Source: Moorena sp. SIO3I8 (lineage in GTDB: Bacteria > Cyanobacteriota > Cyanobacteriia > Cyanobacteriales > Coleofasciculaceae). From it: DNA of 64,000 nucleotides. The stretch's first letter is position 1, and each line of letters opens with the position of its first letter. The stretch lies in contig NZ_JAAHHW010000007.1 of assembly GCF_010692325.1 (NCBI RefSeq), positions 28,704 to 92,703 on the forward strand. Reading direction: 5' to 3'. Under the pieces are notes generated by a model. The model did no database searches, was not told the origin of the DNA, and worked only from the letters and a program-made list of their open reading frames with translations. A program made the translations under genes and the position numbers. Shown one piece after another: positions 43,868 through 52,548 of this stretch.

Positions 43868-44992
43868 ATGCTCAAACCCTTACCAGTTAAACTTCGGACG
43901 CTCTTAGCTAGTGCTGCTCTCGCCCTTGGGGTAGCACTAGGTGGTTGTAGTCAAAGCACCGAAACCTCGTCAAGAGATAAGCCACTAGTGGTAGCATCCT
44001 ACAGTGTGCTTTGTGACTTAACAACAGAAATCGCCCAAGATACCATTGATATGACCTGTCTGATTGAACCAGGTCAAGACCCTCATAGCTACAAAGCTAC
44101 GACTTTAGCTCGCCAAGCCCTAGAGCAAGCTCAACTAGTTCTATACGGTGGCTACGACTTTGAACCAGAAATTATTAAATTAGTTCAAGCCACTAATACA
44201 CCAGCTCCTAAAATAGCAGTGCATGATCAAGCTGTGCCTAATCCAATTATGGCGGACGCACATCACCACCATGATCACGAGCAAGAAAAGGATGACCATA
44301 AGGATGACCATAAGGATGACCATAAGGATGACCATAAGGATGACCATGATGATCACCATGATGATCACCATGACCATGACCATGAGGAAGAAAAGACAGG
44401 ATCAGCTCACAGTGATGAGGAACTAGAGCCCGACCCCCATATTTGGCATAATGTCCAAAATGTTATCAAGATGGTGGAAGTAATTCGTAGCCAACTGGCA
44501 GCACTTAACCCAGATGATCAGGAATTGTATGCTAAGAATGCCAAACAGCTAACCACAAAGCTTGAACAGTTGGATGCTTGGGTCAAAGCACAAGTTGCCA
44601 CCATACCCAAAGGGCAACGCCAACTAATTACTACCCATGATGGCCTAGGGTACTACATTAACGCTTACGGTTTTTCTGATTCTGATGCGTTGCAAGGGAT
44701 TAGCGGAGAAGAAGCACCGACAGCAGCACGGGTGAAAGAACTGGTACAGAAGATTAAGAAAAGTAAGGTACCAACAATTTTCGCTGAAGTAACAGCAAAT
44801 GATAAGGTTATTGGCACTGTCGCCAGAGAAGCAAAGGTTAAACTCTCAGACCAAAAGTTATTGGCTGATGGTCTAGGAGAAAAAGGGAGTGATACTGGAA
44901 ATTATATTGGCATGATTACTAGCAATACCTGTGCCATTGTGGATGGGTTGGGGGGAAATTGTTCTTCTTTTGATGGCAAAGCTGCTAACTGA
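43868..44992 (+). CDS. ZnuA/MntC-like metal-binding lipoprotein with a His-rich loop
   Basis: The 374-aa protein is the periplasmic capture component. It has a lipoprotein signal (LASAALALGVALGGCSQS, lipobox LGGC). The cluster 9 fold follows: VVASYSVLCDLTTEIA, EPGQDPHSYKAT (metal His), then a long His/Asp loop (about 130-180, HHHHDHEQ and KDDHKDDH repeats), DPHIWHN (metal His), TTHDGLGYYINAYGF and VPTIFAEVTANDK. A 12-bp GGATGACCATAA tandem repeat encodes part of the loop. Such loops favour zinc, while the ATPase motifs also allow manganese. It is divergent from the ATPase gene. Confidence 0.92.
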   Translation: MLKPLPVKLRTLLASAALALGVALGGCSQSTETSSRDKPLVVASYSVLCDLTTEIAQDTIDMTCLIEPGQDPHSYKATTLARQALEQAQLVLYGGYDFEPEIIKLVQATNTPAPKIAVHDQAVPNPIMADAHHHHDHEQEKDDHKDDHKDDHKDDHKDDHDDHHDDHHDHDHEEEKTGSAHSDEELEPDPHIWHNVQNVIKMVEVIRSQLAALNPDDQELYAKNAKQLTTKLEQLDAWVKAQVATIPKGQRQLITTHDGLGYYINAYGFSDSDALQGISGEEAPTAARVKELVQKIKKSKVPTIFAEVTANDKVIGTVAREAKVKLSDQKLLADGLGEKGSDTGNYIGMITSNTCAIVDGLGGNCSSFDGKAAN

Positions 44993-45218
44993 TATATAAG
45001 CAACGATCGCAGAATTAATTACCTACTCCCAATCTCTGTAACCTTTACATTGTAAGACTTTGAGTTTGGTAAAATGTGTAATTAATTTTGCGCACCTGCT
45101 TAGCCAGGATTTTTTACCTATTCCGAAGTTATCTCTTATTTCTGCCCAGATCCTCTGCTCCGAAGCTCCCTGCTCCCTAAATTAACTACAAGCAAAGGAG
45201 TCTAATGAGATCTTTCTT

Positions 45219-45929
45219 TCAAATACGCTTGAGCAAGCTTAACCCATGAGTATCAGTGCCACAGGTATTAAATAGATTGTAGGTAGCACTCAACTGTTTC
45301 ACCTGCTTAGTTTGTTTTGGACTAGGTTGCCAGGGTTCAGGATTGGTGTAGGCATAGTAAGTTTCAACACCATCAATCCCTAAGTTGGCTATAGCAGTAA
45401 TTAACTCATCTGCTGACTTACGGTAACGGGCTGGATGAGCCAACACTGCTAAACCACCGGCCTGATGGATAGCATCAATCACTGCACCAGCCTCAGCATC
45501 ATTACCGGTCGGTGCGGTTCCAGTCAGATAGCGATTTAAACTAGCATGTTCTGGATCAAAAGCATAGCCAAGGATATGAATGTCATCATCGAGGAGGTTG
45601 GCGGTAATTTCGACACCAGTCCACAAGTGGGGTAATGAATCACAGAAAGATGGCTCCTGCTGCCATTTTTCTATGCAAGCTTGAGCAACTTGATAACCAG
45701 CAACGGAGTGGTGATCGGTGATGGCAAATCCCTTAAGACCAATGGTAATTGCTTGCTTGATCAACTCTTCCGGTTTGAGCCGACCATCAGAGTAAATCGT
45801 GTGCATATGGAAATTGTAGCGATAGGGACAGCTATCAGGCTCAATCGTTTCCCACACTTGCCGGAGAGCTTGTTGATTTTTTGCTGCTATCTTTGGTGAA
45901 GCAGACCCTTGAGCAATATTGACTACCAT
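45219..45929 (-). CDS. PHP-domain metal-dependent phosphoesterase
   Basis: The 236-aa protein has the four PHP motifs: FHMHTIYSDG (motif I), FAITDHHSVAGY (II), HLWTGVEIT and LAVLAHPARYR (III), and NTCGTDTHG (IV). These His/Asp residues bind a trinuclear metal centre that cleaves phosphoesters. Size and motif spacing are like the TrpH/YciV type, which act on nucleotides or 5' RNA ends, but the exact substrate here is not known. No partner gene is adjacent on the same strand. Confidence 0.9.
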   Translation of the reverse strand: MVVNIAQGSASPKIAAKNQQALRQVWETIEPDSCPYRYNFHMHTIYSDGRLKPEELIKQAITIGLKGFAITDHHSVAGYQVAQACIEKWQQEPSFCDSLPHLWTGVEITANLLDDDIHILGYAFDPEHASLNRYLTGTAPTGNDAEAGAVIDAIHQAGGLAVLAHPARYRKSADELITAIANLGIDGVETYYAYTNPEPWQPSPKQTKQVKQLSATYNLFNTCGTDTHGLSLLKRI

Positions 45930-46296
45930 AGATACTTACTGTAATGACTATTGGTTGATTGACCAGATTGGATCTGCAGCCGCGAAATACTTTTAAGGGT
46001 CTAGGCCAATGGTTGAATCGCTCTAGGTTGAATCGCTCTAGGTTAAATCGCTCTATGCTTCTGACAAGCATATGAAGCGCCCCGACTTGAGAACGGAGGC
46101 TGTCAACTGCCCCTGCTGTACCTAATCCCGAACTCCATTAGCCTAAAACCTAGAATAAAAATAAATAGAAATACGCGGTACGAGTTTTCAGTTGTTAACA
46201 TAACCTTAGCAAACTTAATACTTTGTCGGTGTTGGCTTAACTACTTAAGCTTTACCTAACTCTCCTCCTTACTTAGTTCCAGAAGGAGATGTAAGT
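45930..46296. other. Gap between PHP gene and hetZ with small tandem repeat
   Basis: A 15-bp unit (GTTGAATCGCTCTAG) occurs three times at about 46013-46057. The rest shows no gene, RNA or clear terminator. The flanking genes both read leftwards. Confidence 0.55.
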
Positions 46297-47505
46297 CTAA
46301 TTGCCATGGCGAATTTCTGAGTTACGAGTCTTCCAAGCTAGTTCCAAAACCTTAGTCCAGCGCTTTTGCACTTGTTTTTGGGTACACTTGAGGGCTTTGG
46401 AAATTTCTTGATCACTCTTTTGCGCCTGTTTGAGGGGCAGTAACGCTAGCTGTTGGCTATCGAGTTGGGCCACAAAGACCTCCCACTGCTTCGATGACAT
46501 CCCTAGTTTTTGATCCAGGTCTGCTCCTAGCCATTGGTGTACCAGTTTCCACTGAGCTGAACGAGAGAACTTTTCTACATGGTATTTAAAGCGCTGTTGT
46601 AGATAATCCCGCTGACGGGGTGTTAAACCCATGATTTCGTCAATCTCTGGTGCAGCCAGGTCTTGCAGCTTTAGCACCAGATAATCAGCACAGTCATTAT
46701 GACCGTTAGACTCTAGGTATTTGATCAACTCGGAGATAATGCGATCGCGTAAAACAGCATCGCTGGGGTCAATGGTTTTCTCAATCAGGTTTGAGCGTAC
46801 CTGTTGTGCAGTAGCTGAACGGTTGTGCTCTTGGGCTTCTTCATCCCTACCATACTCCACAGCCTGTTCAATATCCACAGGGGTTTCATTAGGCTGCCGT
46901 CGGGCAAAGCTTTGTGCTCTGAGTACAATCAACTGCTGGCTACCGCGACCACGTAGGGTAATGCGCCGCTTAGCATATTGCTCACTAAAGCCCATGTACT
47001 CCGCTAGTTCTAGCTGGGTACGGGGAGTGTAGTCAGAATCCACAGGATTTTCCCGGCGGAAAGCTTTGAGGCACTCAGCGTAAAAGTCCTGTAAAAAGTC
47101 CTCAATCAAATTGTATCGAGCGGAAAAGTTTAACTGAGATTGGGACGGTGCCACATGGCGATAAACCATGGTACTGAGGTTACTATGGAGTTCGACACGA
47201 CCCTGCCGAGAACCTAGTTTGTAGTATGAAAGACATTTGTGCAGTCGGTGACGTGCTAGATTAAACTTCCAAGTATCAATTTCACCGGAATTCTGGATGC
47301 GATCGCTCTTAGTGCAAATCCGTTCTACCTCCAAGGTGATCCGGTGGGCAACGGCTTGAATACTCCTGGATTTAGCTCCAATTTCCGACTGGATTTCCTC
47401 CACTAAGACCTGGGTCAAGTTTTGGGTTTGATGATCTAGAGTAATTTCCGGAGCCTGATTATTAGTAGCGGAATTTTGATTATTAGTAACAGTTTTGACT
47501 TGCAT
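46297..47505 (-). CDS. hetZ: HetZ-like regulator
   Basis: An ATG at 47505 preceded by GGGGG is chosen over a TTG at 47553; it gives 402 aa, close to the length known for Anabaena HetZ. Segments in common with that family: LARHRLHKCLSYYKLGSRQG, RVELHSNLSTMVYRHV, YNLIEDFLQDFYAECLKAFR and PRTQLELAEYMGFSEQYAKR. HTH-like helices lie near the C-terminus (QEISKALKCTQKQVQKRW). HetZ acts with HetR and HetP in early heterocyst commitment, but homologues also occur in filamentous cyanobacteria that make no heterocysts. Nothing else of that pathway is in this window. Confidence 0.85.
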   Translation of the reverse strand: MQVKTVTNNQNSATNNQAPEITLDHQTQNLTQVLVEEIQSEIGAKSRSIQAVAHRITLEVERICTKSDRIQNSGEIDTWKFNLARHRLHKCLSYYKLGSRQGRVELHSNLSTMVYRHVAPSQSQLNFSARYNLIEDFLQDFYAECLKAFRRENPVDSDYTPRTQLELAEYMGFSEQYAKRRITLRGRGSQQLIVLRAQSFARRQPNETPVDIEQAVEYGRDEEAQEHNRSATAQQVRSNLIEKTIDPSDAVLRDRIISELIKYLESNGHNDCADYLVLKLQDLAAPEIDEIMGLTPRQRDYLQQRFKYHVEKFSRSAQWKLVHQWLGADLDQKLGMSSKQWEVFVAQLDSQQLALLPLKQAQKSDQEISKALKCTQKQVQKRWTKVLELAWKTRNSEIRHGN

Positions 47506-47952
47506 GGTATTGCCCCCAAAAATAGATTCACAGAATTGCCATGAAACAAGCAACAGAGGAAATGTGTGTGAATGTGATCTACAAACCTTGGAGTGGTCCG
47601 CTGTCCTTTGTCCTTGTCCACCCTAAATGTAGACTCGTGAGTCTAGCCCTGGTCGGGTGAGTGTGTGACTACTCTAAGCTGACTAGTTGTGACCCCCAGC
47701 ACTCCTGTAGTTTCCGTCGGATTACCTAAGGCTGAAATCCTTACTAGATATAGCGTTCAAGACTTTCCAGCATCAAGCTGATTCAGGATGACCAAAACCT
47801 GAGGAGTGGTCAATCCAGAAACTGACTGAACTAGTGATGACTTTTCCGTAAACGACTAACGTTTTCTTGTAGTCATAGGGTGCTTGATACTCTCATGACC
47901 CAACCTGAGCTGACTAGTTAATCACTAGCTAAATAACTAGCTAAAGCACTAG
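47506..47952. other. Upstream region of hetZ
   Basis: This 447-bp gap carries a 16-bp palindrome (47630-47645), and two CTGACTAGTT copies at about 47680 and 47911. ACTAGCTAAAT repeats follow near 47921-47957, reaching into the next gene's end. No gene is seen. A long leader would fit a regulated gene. Confidence 0.5.
47630..47645. promoter_or_regulatory. Perfect 16-bp palindrome upstream of hetZ
   Basis: TAGACTCGTGAGTCTA lies 125 bp before the hetZ ATG. It is perfectly symmetrical and may be a regulator site; it does not match the HetR site sequence I know. Confidence 0.45.
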
Positions 47953-48594
47953 CTAAATCCAAGCGATCGCTTTATCCCATCCCAAACCCTGCCGCACCAT
48001 CATCGGTTCTGAACCAGTCAGGTCGAGGATAGTTGAGACTTTAAATCCCGGTTCTAAGTCATTGTCCACAATGATGTCTACGAGACCATCGAGAGCATCA
48101 AATAGTTTAGCCGGTTCCAATCCCACCGTCGGAGTGTCACCATCCTGATTGGGTAGATGAGCCGAGGTAGAAATAATTGGATGACCTAGAGCTGAAAGCA
48201 ACGCCTGACAAACGTTATGATCTGGGACTCGGATACCAGTAGTTTTACGATTGGGACTCATCACCAGCTTAGGTACTAACTTGGTTGCTGGTAACAAGAA
48301 CGTATACGGTCCGGGAATCAAATGCTTCATAATTCGGTAAGCTGGATCACTTACCCGAGCATATTTAGCAATATTGGACAGAGACGAACACAAAAACGTC
48401 AGGGGTTTATCATTGGATAGTTGCTTCAAACGCCTAACTCGTTGCACTGCGGACTTCACATGTAAATCACAACCAATTGCATAGACAGTGTCAGTGGGAT
48501 AGAGCATCACTGCACCATCTTCGAGATACTCTCTTATTTTCTCTATTCGACGTATTTGAGGTGTTTCCGGATGGATAGTATAAATAGTAGCCAT
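47953..48594 (-). CDS. yciO: YciO-type Sua5/YrdC-family protein
   Basis: The ATG at 48594 (MATIYTIHPETPQIRRI) is preferred to one at 48615 because it matches the family start, giving 213 aa. Motifs: VMLYPTDTVYAIGCDLH, RLKQLSNDKPLTFLC, IPGPYTFLLPATK, KTTGIRVPDH and HPIISTSAHLP. Sua5/YrdC members make threonylcarbamoyl-AMP for the t6A37 modification of tRNA. The sequence most resembles the YciO branch, whose activity is weaker and less clear than TsaC. So activity on tRNA is likely but not certain. Confidence 0.87.
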   Translation of the reverse strand: MATIYTIHPETPQIRRIEKIREYLEDGAVMLYPTDTVYAIGCDLHVKSAVQRVRRLKQLSNDKPLTFLCSSLSNIAKYARVSDPAYRIMKHLIPGPYTFLLPATKLVPKLVMSPNRKTTGIRVPDHNVCQALLSALGHPIISTSAHLPNQDGDTPTVGLEPAKLFDALDGLVDIIVDNDLEPGFKVSTILDLTGSEPMMVRQGLGWDKAIAWI

Positions 48595-48876
48595 AAATAT
48601 TGTTGAATTCCTCAATATTGAATTGCTAAAGCCTAACCTTGGGAAAATTCACCAAGGCCAGACATAGAAACGGTTCTGCCAAAGGATTAAAAACTACTGC
48701 CACCTAAGTGTGTTGCCAGTTTGGCTTTTTCTGACTCAGAGGTCAGTATAGTTAGCAAGATCCGGCCATAATTCCCTGATCTAGACCTGTAGGGTTTGTG
48801 GGGGATGAATTGCTCCAAATCCTTTTGTCTTAATTAATTTGTTTTAATTAATTTGTCTTAATCAAGAAGATCTAGA

Positions 48877-50316
48877 ATGACAAAGCTAGCTTACTTAGAT
48901 TGTCCCACTGGAATTGCTGGTGATATGTGCCTAGGAGCACTAGTTTCTGCGGGTGTACCGTGGGAATATTTAGTGGAAAAGCTAGCAGCACTCGGAATTG
49001 AGCAAGAGTATCACTTAAGACTTAGCCAAGTACACCACAATGGTCAGTTGGCAACCAAAGTTGATGTAGATTTACTAGATCAAAACTATAAGCATGATCA
49101 CCATCAACAGGAACACGGCCATGAACACCACCATCAACACGGCCATAAACACCACCATCAACACAGGTCAGGCATAACAGAGATCAATACACCTGAGCAG
49201 AATCATCATCATCATCCCACACGACACTTACCAGACATAGAAAAATTTATTACAGCAGGAAAATTACCCTCAAGAGTATCCCAGTGGACTCTTGCTATCT
49301 TCCGGAAACTAGCAGAAGCCGAAGGAGCTGTTCATGGTATTTCCCCAGAAAAAGTTCACTTCCATGAAGTAGGCGCTACTGATGCCATTATCGATATAGT
49401 TGGTACTTGCTTAGGCTTAGATTGGCTAGGAATTGACCAAATCTATTGTTCTCCACTGCCCACTGGTGGTGGGACAGTATGGGCAGCTCATGGTCGGCTA
49501 CCGGTGCCAGTACCAGCAGTACTGAAATTGTGGGAATCCCGTCAGGTGCCAGTTTACAGTAATGGGATTGAGCGGGAATTAGTAACACCAACGGGAGCAG
49601 CGATTGCCGTTACCTTAGCCACTAGCTTTGGTTCACCACCAGCAATGACTATCCAAAAAATCGGTAATGGTGCTGGTTCTCGACAATTACCCATTCCCAA
49701 TATGTTGCGATTGTGGATTGGTGAATCGTCAGAAGCCTTCAAGCTTAGCAAGTTCAAGGTTAAACCGTCAAACTTACCCCCACAAACCCTACACCAGTCA
49801 CCCCTTTCTGCTAACTCTTCTTCTGCTAACTCTTCCCTAGAAACTATCTCAGTGCTAGAGACTCAAATTGATGACCTCAATCCTCAAGCCATTGGCTATG
49901 TATTCCAAGAGTTATTTAACGCTGGTGCTGTGGATGTGTTTACTCAAGCTATTGGCATGAAGAAATCTCGACCAGGTATCCTGCTCAGTGTCATCTGTCA
50001 TCCTCAAGATCTAGACGCCTGTCAGGCAGTATTATTCCGAGAAACCACTACCTTAGGAGTGCGACGTCTAACTCAGCAACGAGCGATCTTACCTCGGGAA
50101 ATCCAGCAGGTACAGACTAAGTATGGCCAAATTAGTGTGAAAGTGGCTTGGAGCGATCGCTCACCTCACAAAACGATTATGAATGTCCACCCAGAATACC
50201 AAGATTGCGCTAAGTTAGCCAAGGACAATAACTGCTCTTGGTTAGAAGTACATCACTTAGCACTCTGTGCCTGGTATTCTCAACATGGAGCAAAGGGAGC
50301 AGGGAGTAGGGAGTAG
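48877..50316 (+). CDS. larC: LarC, nickel-pincer cofactor biosynthesis
   Basis: The 479-aa protein inserts nickel into the pincer cofactor of lactate racemase-type enzymes. Family marks: LAYLDCPTGIAGDMCLGALV at the start, a His-rich loop (about 72-115, HDHHQQEHGHEHHHQ), KVHFHEVGATDAIIDIVGTC, LPTGGGTVWAAHGRLPVPVP and ELVTPTGAAIAVTL, and the C-terminal part with VLETQIDDLNPQAIGYVFQE. The last residues GAKGAGSRE and the stop come from heptamer repeats. This means the natural 3' end was replaced or extended. larB and larE are not in the window. The His loop probably stores or passes nickel. Confidence 0.93.
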   Translation: MTKLAYLDCPTGIAGDMCLGALVSAGVPWEYLVEKLAALGIEQEYHLRLSQVHHNGQLATKVDVDLLDQNYKHDHHQQEHGHEHHHQHGHKHHHQHRSGITEINTPEQNHHHHPTRHLPDIEKFITAGKLPSRVSQWTLAIFRKLAEAEGAVHGISPEKVHFHEVGATDAIIDIVGTCLGLDWLGIDQIYCSPLPTGGGTVWAAHGRLPVPVPAVLKLWESRQVPVYSNGIERELVTPTGAAIAVTLATSFGSPPAMTIQKIGNGAGSRQLPIPNMLRLWIGESSEAFKLSKFKVKPSNLPPQTLHQSPLSANSSSANSSLETISVLETQIDDLNPQAIGYVFQELFNAGAVDVFTQAIGMKKSRPGILLSVICHPQDLDACQAVLFRETTTLGVRRLTQQRAILPREIQQVQTKYGQISVKVAWSDRSPHKTIMNVHPEYQDCAKLAKDNNCSWLEVHHLALCAWYSQHGAKGAGSRE

Positions 50317-50764
50317 GGAGTAGGGAGTCGGGAGTCGGGAGTCGGGAATCGGGAATCGGGAGCGGTGCGACCCGTGGAACTGGCATCTTGCGTGGAACTG
50401 GCATCTTGCCAGTTTCATGCTTATTTTCGGGCGTGGAACTGGCATCTTGCCAGTTTCATGCTTATTTTCGGGCGTGGAACTGGCATCTTGCCAGTTTCAT
50501 GCTTATTTTCGGGCGTGGAACTGGCATCTTGCCAGTTTCATGCTTATTTTTGAGTGTGGAAATGGCATCTTGCCAGTTTCATGCTTATTTTTGGGCGGGC
50601 AGGATGCCCACTCTACTGCTATTGATTCCAAGACAGGAAAATTAGCCTATTCAACAGGTGCGACCCGTGGCGAATTTAATTATTAATGGTAAGAGCGCAC
50701 CTAACAAAATTTTATGAATACGACCTCTTTCCACTATTCCCTGTTCCCTATTCCCTGTTCCCTC
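50317..50764. repeat. Heptamers, then five 41-bp palindromic repeats
   Basis: Bases 50298-50362 are GGGAGTA/GGGAGTC/GGGAATC heptamers. From 50391 to 50595 five units of exactly 41 bp each contain AACTGGCATCTTGCCAGTT (one unit AAATGGCA) plus CATGCTTATTTTCGGGCG. The rest to 50764 is repeat debris and TTCCCTG words. Frames across it are repeat translations. No distinct spacers, so it is not CRISPR. Confidence 0.85.
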
Positions 50765-51739
50765 TTACTTATTCTTAATGCGATTAATTTCCCGTTGCAA
50801 TTCCTGGATTTGACGCTGCAACTGTTCCGCTTCATTCACTGAGTTGTTCGATGGTGGATTCGAGTCAACGTCAACTGCTCCCTCTTTGGTAACACGTTGA
50901 TAATTACCCTGACAAATTTGACGATATTCCTCTGAAATTGCCCACTTTCGCAGGTAGTGTATGCGTTCAACTGGAAAGGGATGGCTCAGAAATTGACGAT
51001 TAATACCACCATTATAGAGTAAGAACTTATAGATTTGATTCAGACTGTCTTGGTCTAGTTCTTGATAATTTTCTGATTGACGGATAAATTCATCAAGACT
51101 GCATTCCTGTAGATGCTTAGCACTGCCACCAGACACTTTCATCATCGTTTGCATCACAGTCTTCAGGTCATCTATCACTAGTAAAGCAGCACGGTCAGCG
51201 GATAATTCAGCTTTGCGACGCCATTCATAAAAGGCGAAAATTAAGCCAGTGCTGACGATATTCCCTAAGCCAAAGGTCATTTCACTTAACATAGAGGCAG
51301 CATTCATTGCCCACATCGCCATCTGAATTAAGATGGTGTGACCGCACTTGATATGTCCTAATTCGTGAGCCAGGATAGTACGGATTTCTGCTTCATTCAG
51401 TAAGTCTAATAAGCCAGTGTTGATAACAATGTAAGGATTATCTTGACCTAAAGCATAGCTATTAACCTGAGCGTTTTGACTAACAAATAGGGCTGGTTCG
51501 GGATTTACATCTAAATCCCGAACACATTCTCGGAATAAGTGATAAATATTAGCATACTGGCGCGGTCCGACTTGGATACTGTTGCCCATAAGATAGACAA
51601 ACTGGGGACGCTCGTAAAGAAATTCCACAAACTTACGAGAAACTAAGTCAAAACCAGGGACACTGCGTAAAGCTTGCTCCGCTTGTTGGTCAAGGGGGTG
51701 CTTGAAGGCGTCGCTGGAAATTCCGGGATAGGTGGCCAT
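50765..51739 (-). CDS. M48-family zinc metallopeptidase
   Basis: The 324-aa protein has the HExxH zinc site in TILAHELGHIKCGH and the third ligand Glu in AELSADRAAL. Typical M48 context is seen: YIVINTGLLDLLNEAEI before the site, and a hydrophobic pair of helices after it (AMWAMNAASMLSEMTFGLGN, VSTGLIFAFY). The last 40 residues form a coiled coil (EAEQLQRQIQELQREINRI). No signal peptide is seen. Family members (HtpX/Ste24 relatives) degrade membrane or secreted proteins; the target here is unknown. Confidence 0.92.
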   Translation of the reverse strand: MATYPGISSDAFKHPLDQQAEQALRSVPGFDLVSRKFVEFLYERPQFVYLMGNSIQVGPRQYANIYHLFRECVRDLDVNPEPALFVSQNAQVNSYALGQDNPYIVINTGLLDLLNEAEIRTILAHELGHIKCGHTILIQMAMWAMNAASMLSEMTFGLGNIVSTGLIFAFYEWRRKAELSADRAALLVIDDLKTVMQTMMKVSGGSAKHLQECSLDEFIRQSENYQELDQDSLNQIYKFLLYNGGINRQFLSHPFPVERIHYLRKWAISEEYRQICQGNYQRVTKEGAVDVDSNPPSNNSVNEAEQLQRQIQELQREINRIKNK

Positions 51740-51993
51740 AGTAGTCCAGTACTTTAGTGGTCTATTTCTTTAGGCTTTAGGCTTTAGGCTTTAGAGATTA
51801 GACATTAGGTACTAGGCTTAAGTCCTAACTAGGTTTAAATACTAGGAATAAGTAATAAACCCAAAACCCAAAACCCAGAACCTAATACCTAAAACCTAAC
51901 ACCTAAATCTGGGTTGTGTCCTTGCCAATTCTTTGATGATTCGTTATAATACTGATATCGGAAGAGTAAAGGAAGTGAGAGGAAAATTAACTT
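51740..51993. other. Short gap with TTTAGGC and ACCCAAA repeats
   Basis: Tandem TAGGCTTTAGGC words at about 51770-51795 and AACCCAAAACCC words at about 51860-51910. A GAGAGGAAA lies before the next gene's ATG and acts as its ribosome binding site. Confidence 0.5.
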
Positions 51994-52449
51994 ATGAACA
52001 AGTGTGTTGGTACTACTGAAGCAGCATCTCTGTTGGGTATTTCTCCTCGACGATTACGGCAATTGCTTGACTCCGGTAGAGTAAGGGGTGCTTATAAAAG
52101 CGGTAAGTTCTGGATTATTCCCCTGTTCAACTATCTGCCACAAATTACCAAGAAGAACCGGGGACCGAAAGGAACTTGGCGTAAAAGTCGTCCTCCTGCT
52201 TTAGCGAAAATTAATGTCAATCGTAATCGGATTGGCTCCAATAACCACAAAAGCCGTGAAGAGCGGCTGCCAGTGATTTCGGTAAAACGAAGTGGCGACA
52301 ATACCTATGGCAACCAGGTAGAAATCCTCGGTCCGTGTAGGATTGTGTATCAGCCGGATAACCCTCTTGATTGTGGAGCTCGTCTGTGGATCGAAACCTT
52401 CAGTGATATTCACTTTATCGGTGGCAGTTTTCCGGCCAGTGGTGCTTAG
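51994..52449 (+). CDS. MerR/excisionase-type helix-turn-helix protein
   Basis: The 151-aa protein begins with an HTH of the excisionase/MerR type (GTTEAASLLGISPRRLRQLL, DSGRVRGAYKSGKFWIIP). The second half has a basic linker and a beta-rich segment (VEILGPCRIVYQPDNPLDCG, RLWIETFSDIHFIG) that I do not recognise. GAGAGG lies about 13 bp before the ATG. Its place ahead of the kinase gene may reflect coregulation, but no regulatory link is shown. Confidence 0.75.
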   Translation: MNKCVGTTEAASLLGISPRRLRQLLDSGRVRGAYKSGKFWIIPLFNYLPQITKKNRGPKGTWRKSRPPALAKINVNRNRIGSNNHKSREERLPVISVKRSGDNTYGNQVEILGPCRIVYQPDNPLDCGARLWIETFSDIHFIGGSFPASGA

Positions 52450-52548
52450 GACAAACGTAAAGGTCGTTTCATCAAAATTTCAATTCAAAAACCACTCATA
52501 ACTAATCAGAAAATTCCTCAGTTCGATAAAATCAAATCACAATGTCTC

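Noticed and set aside
50391..50595. Possible CRISPR array (five 41-bp units)
   Set aside because: The units repeat in full with no variable spacers, and each contains a palindrome of an interspersed family.
50257..50686. Frames encoding LASCQFHAYF units
   Set aside because: They are readings of the 41-bp palindromic repeats.
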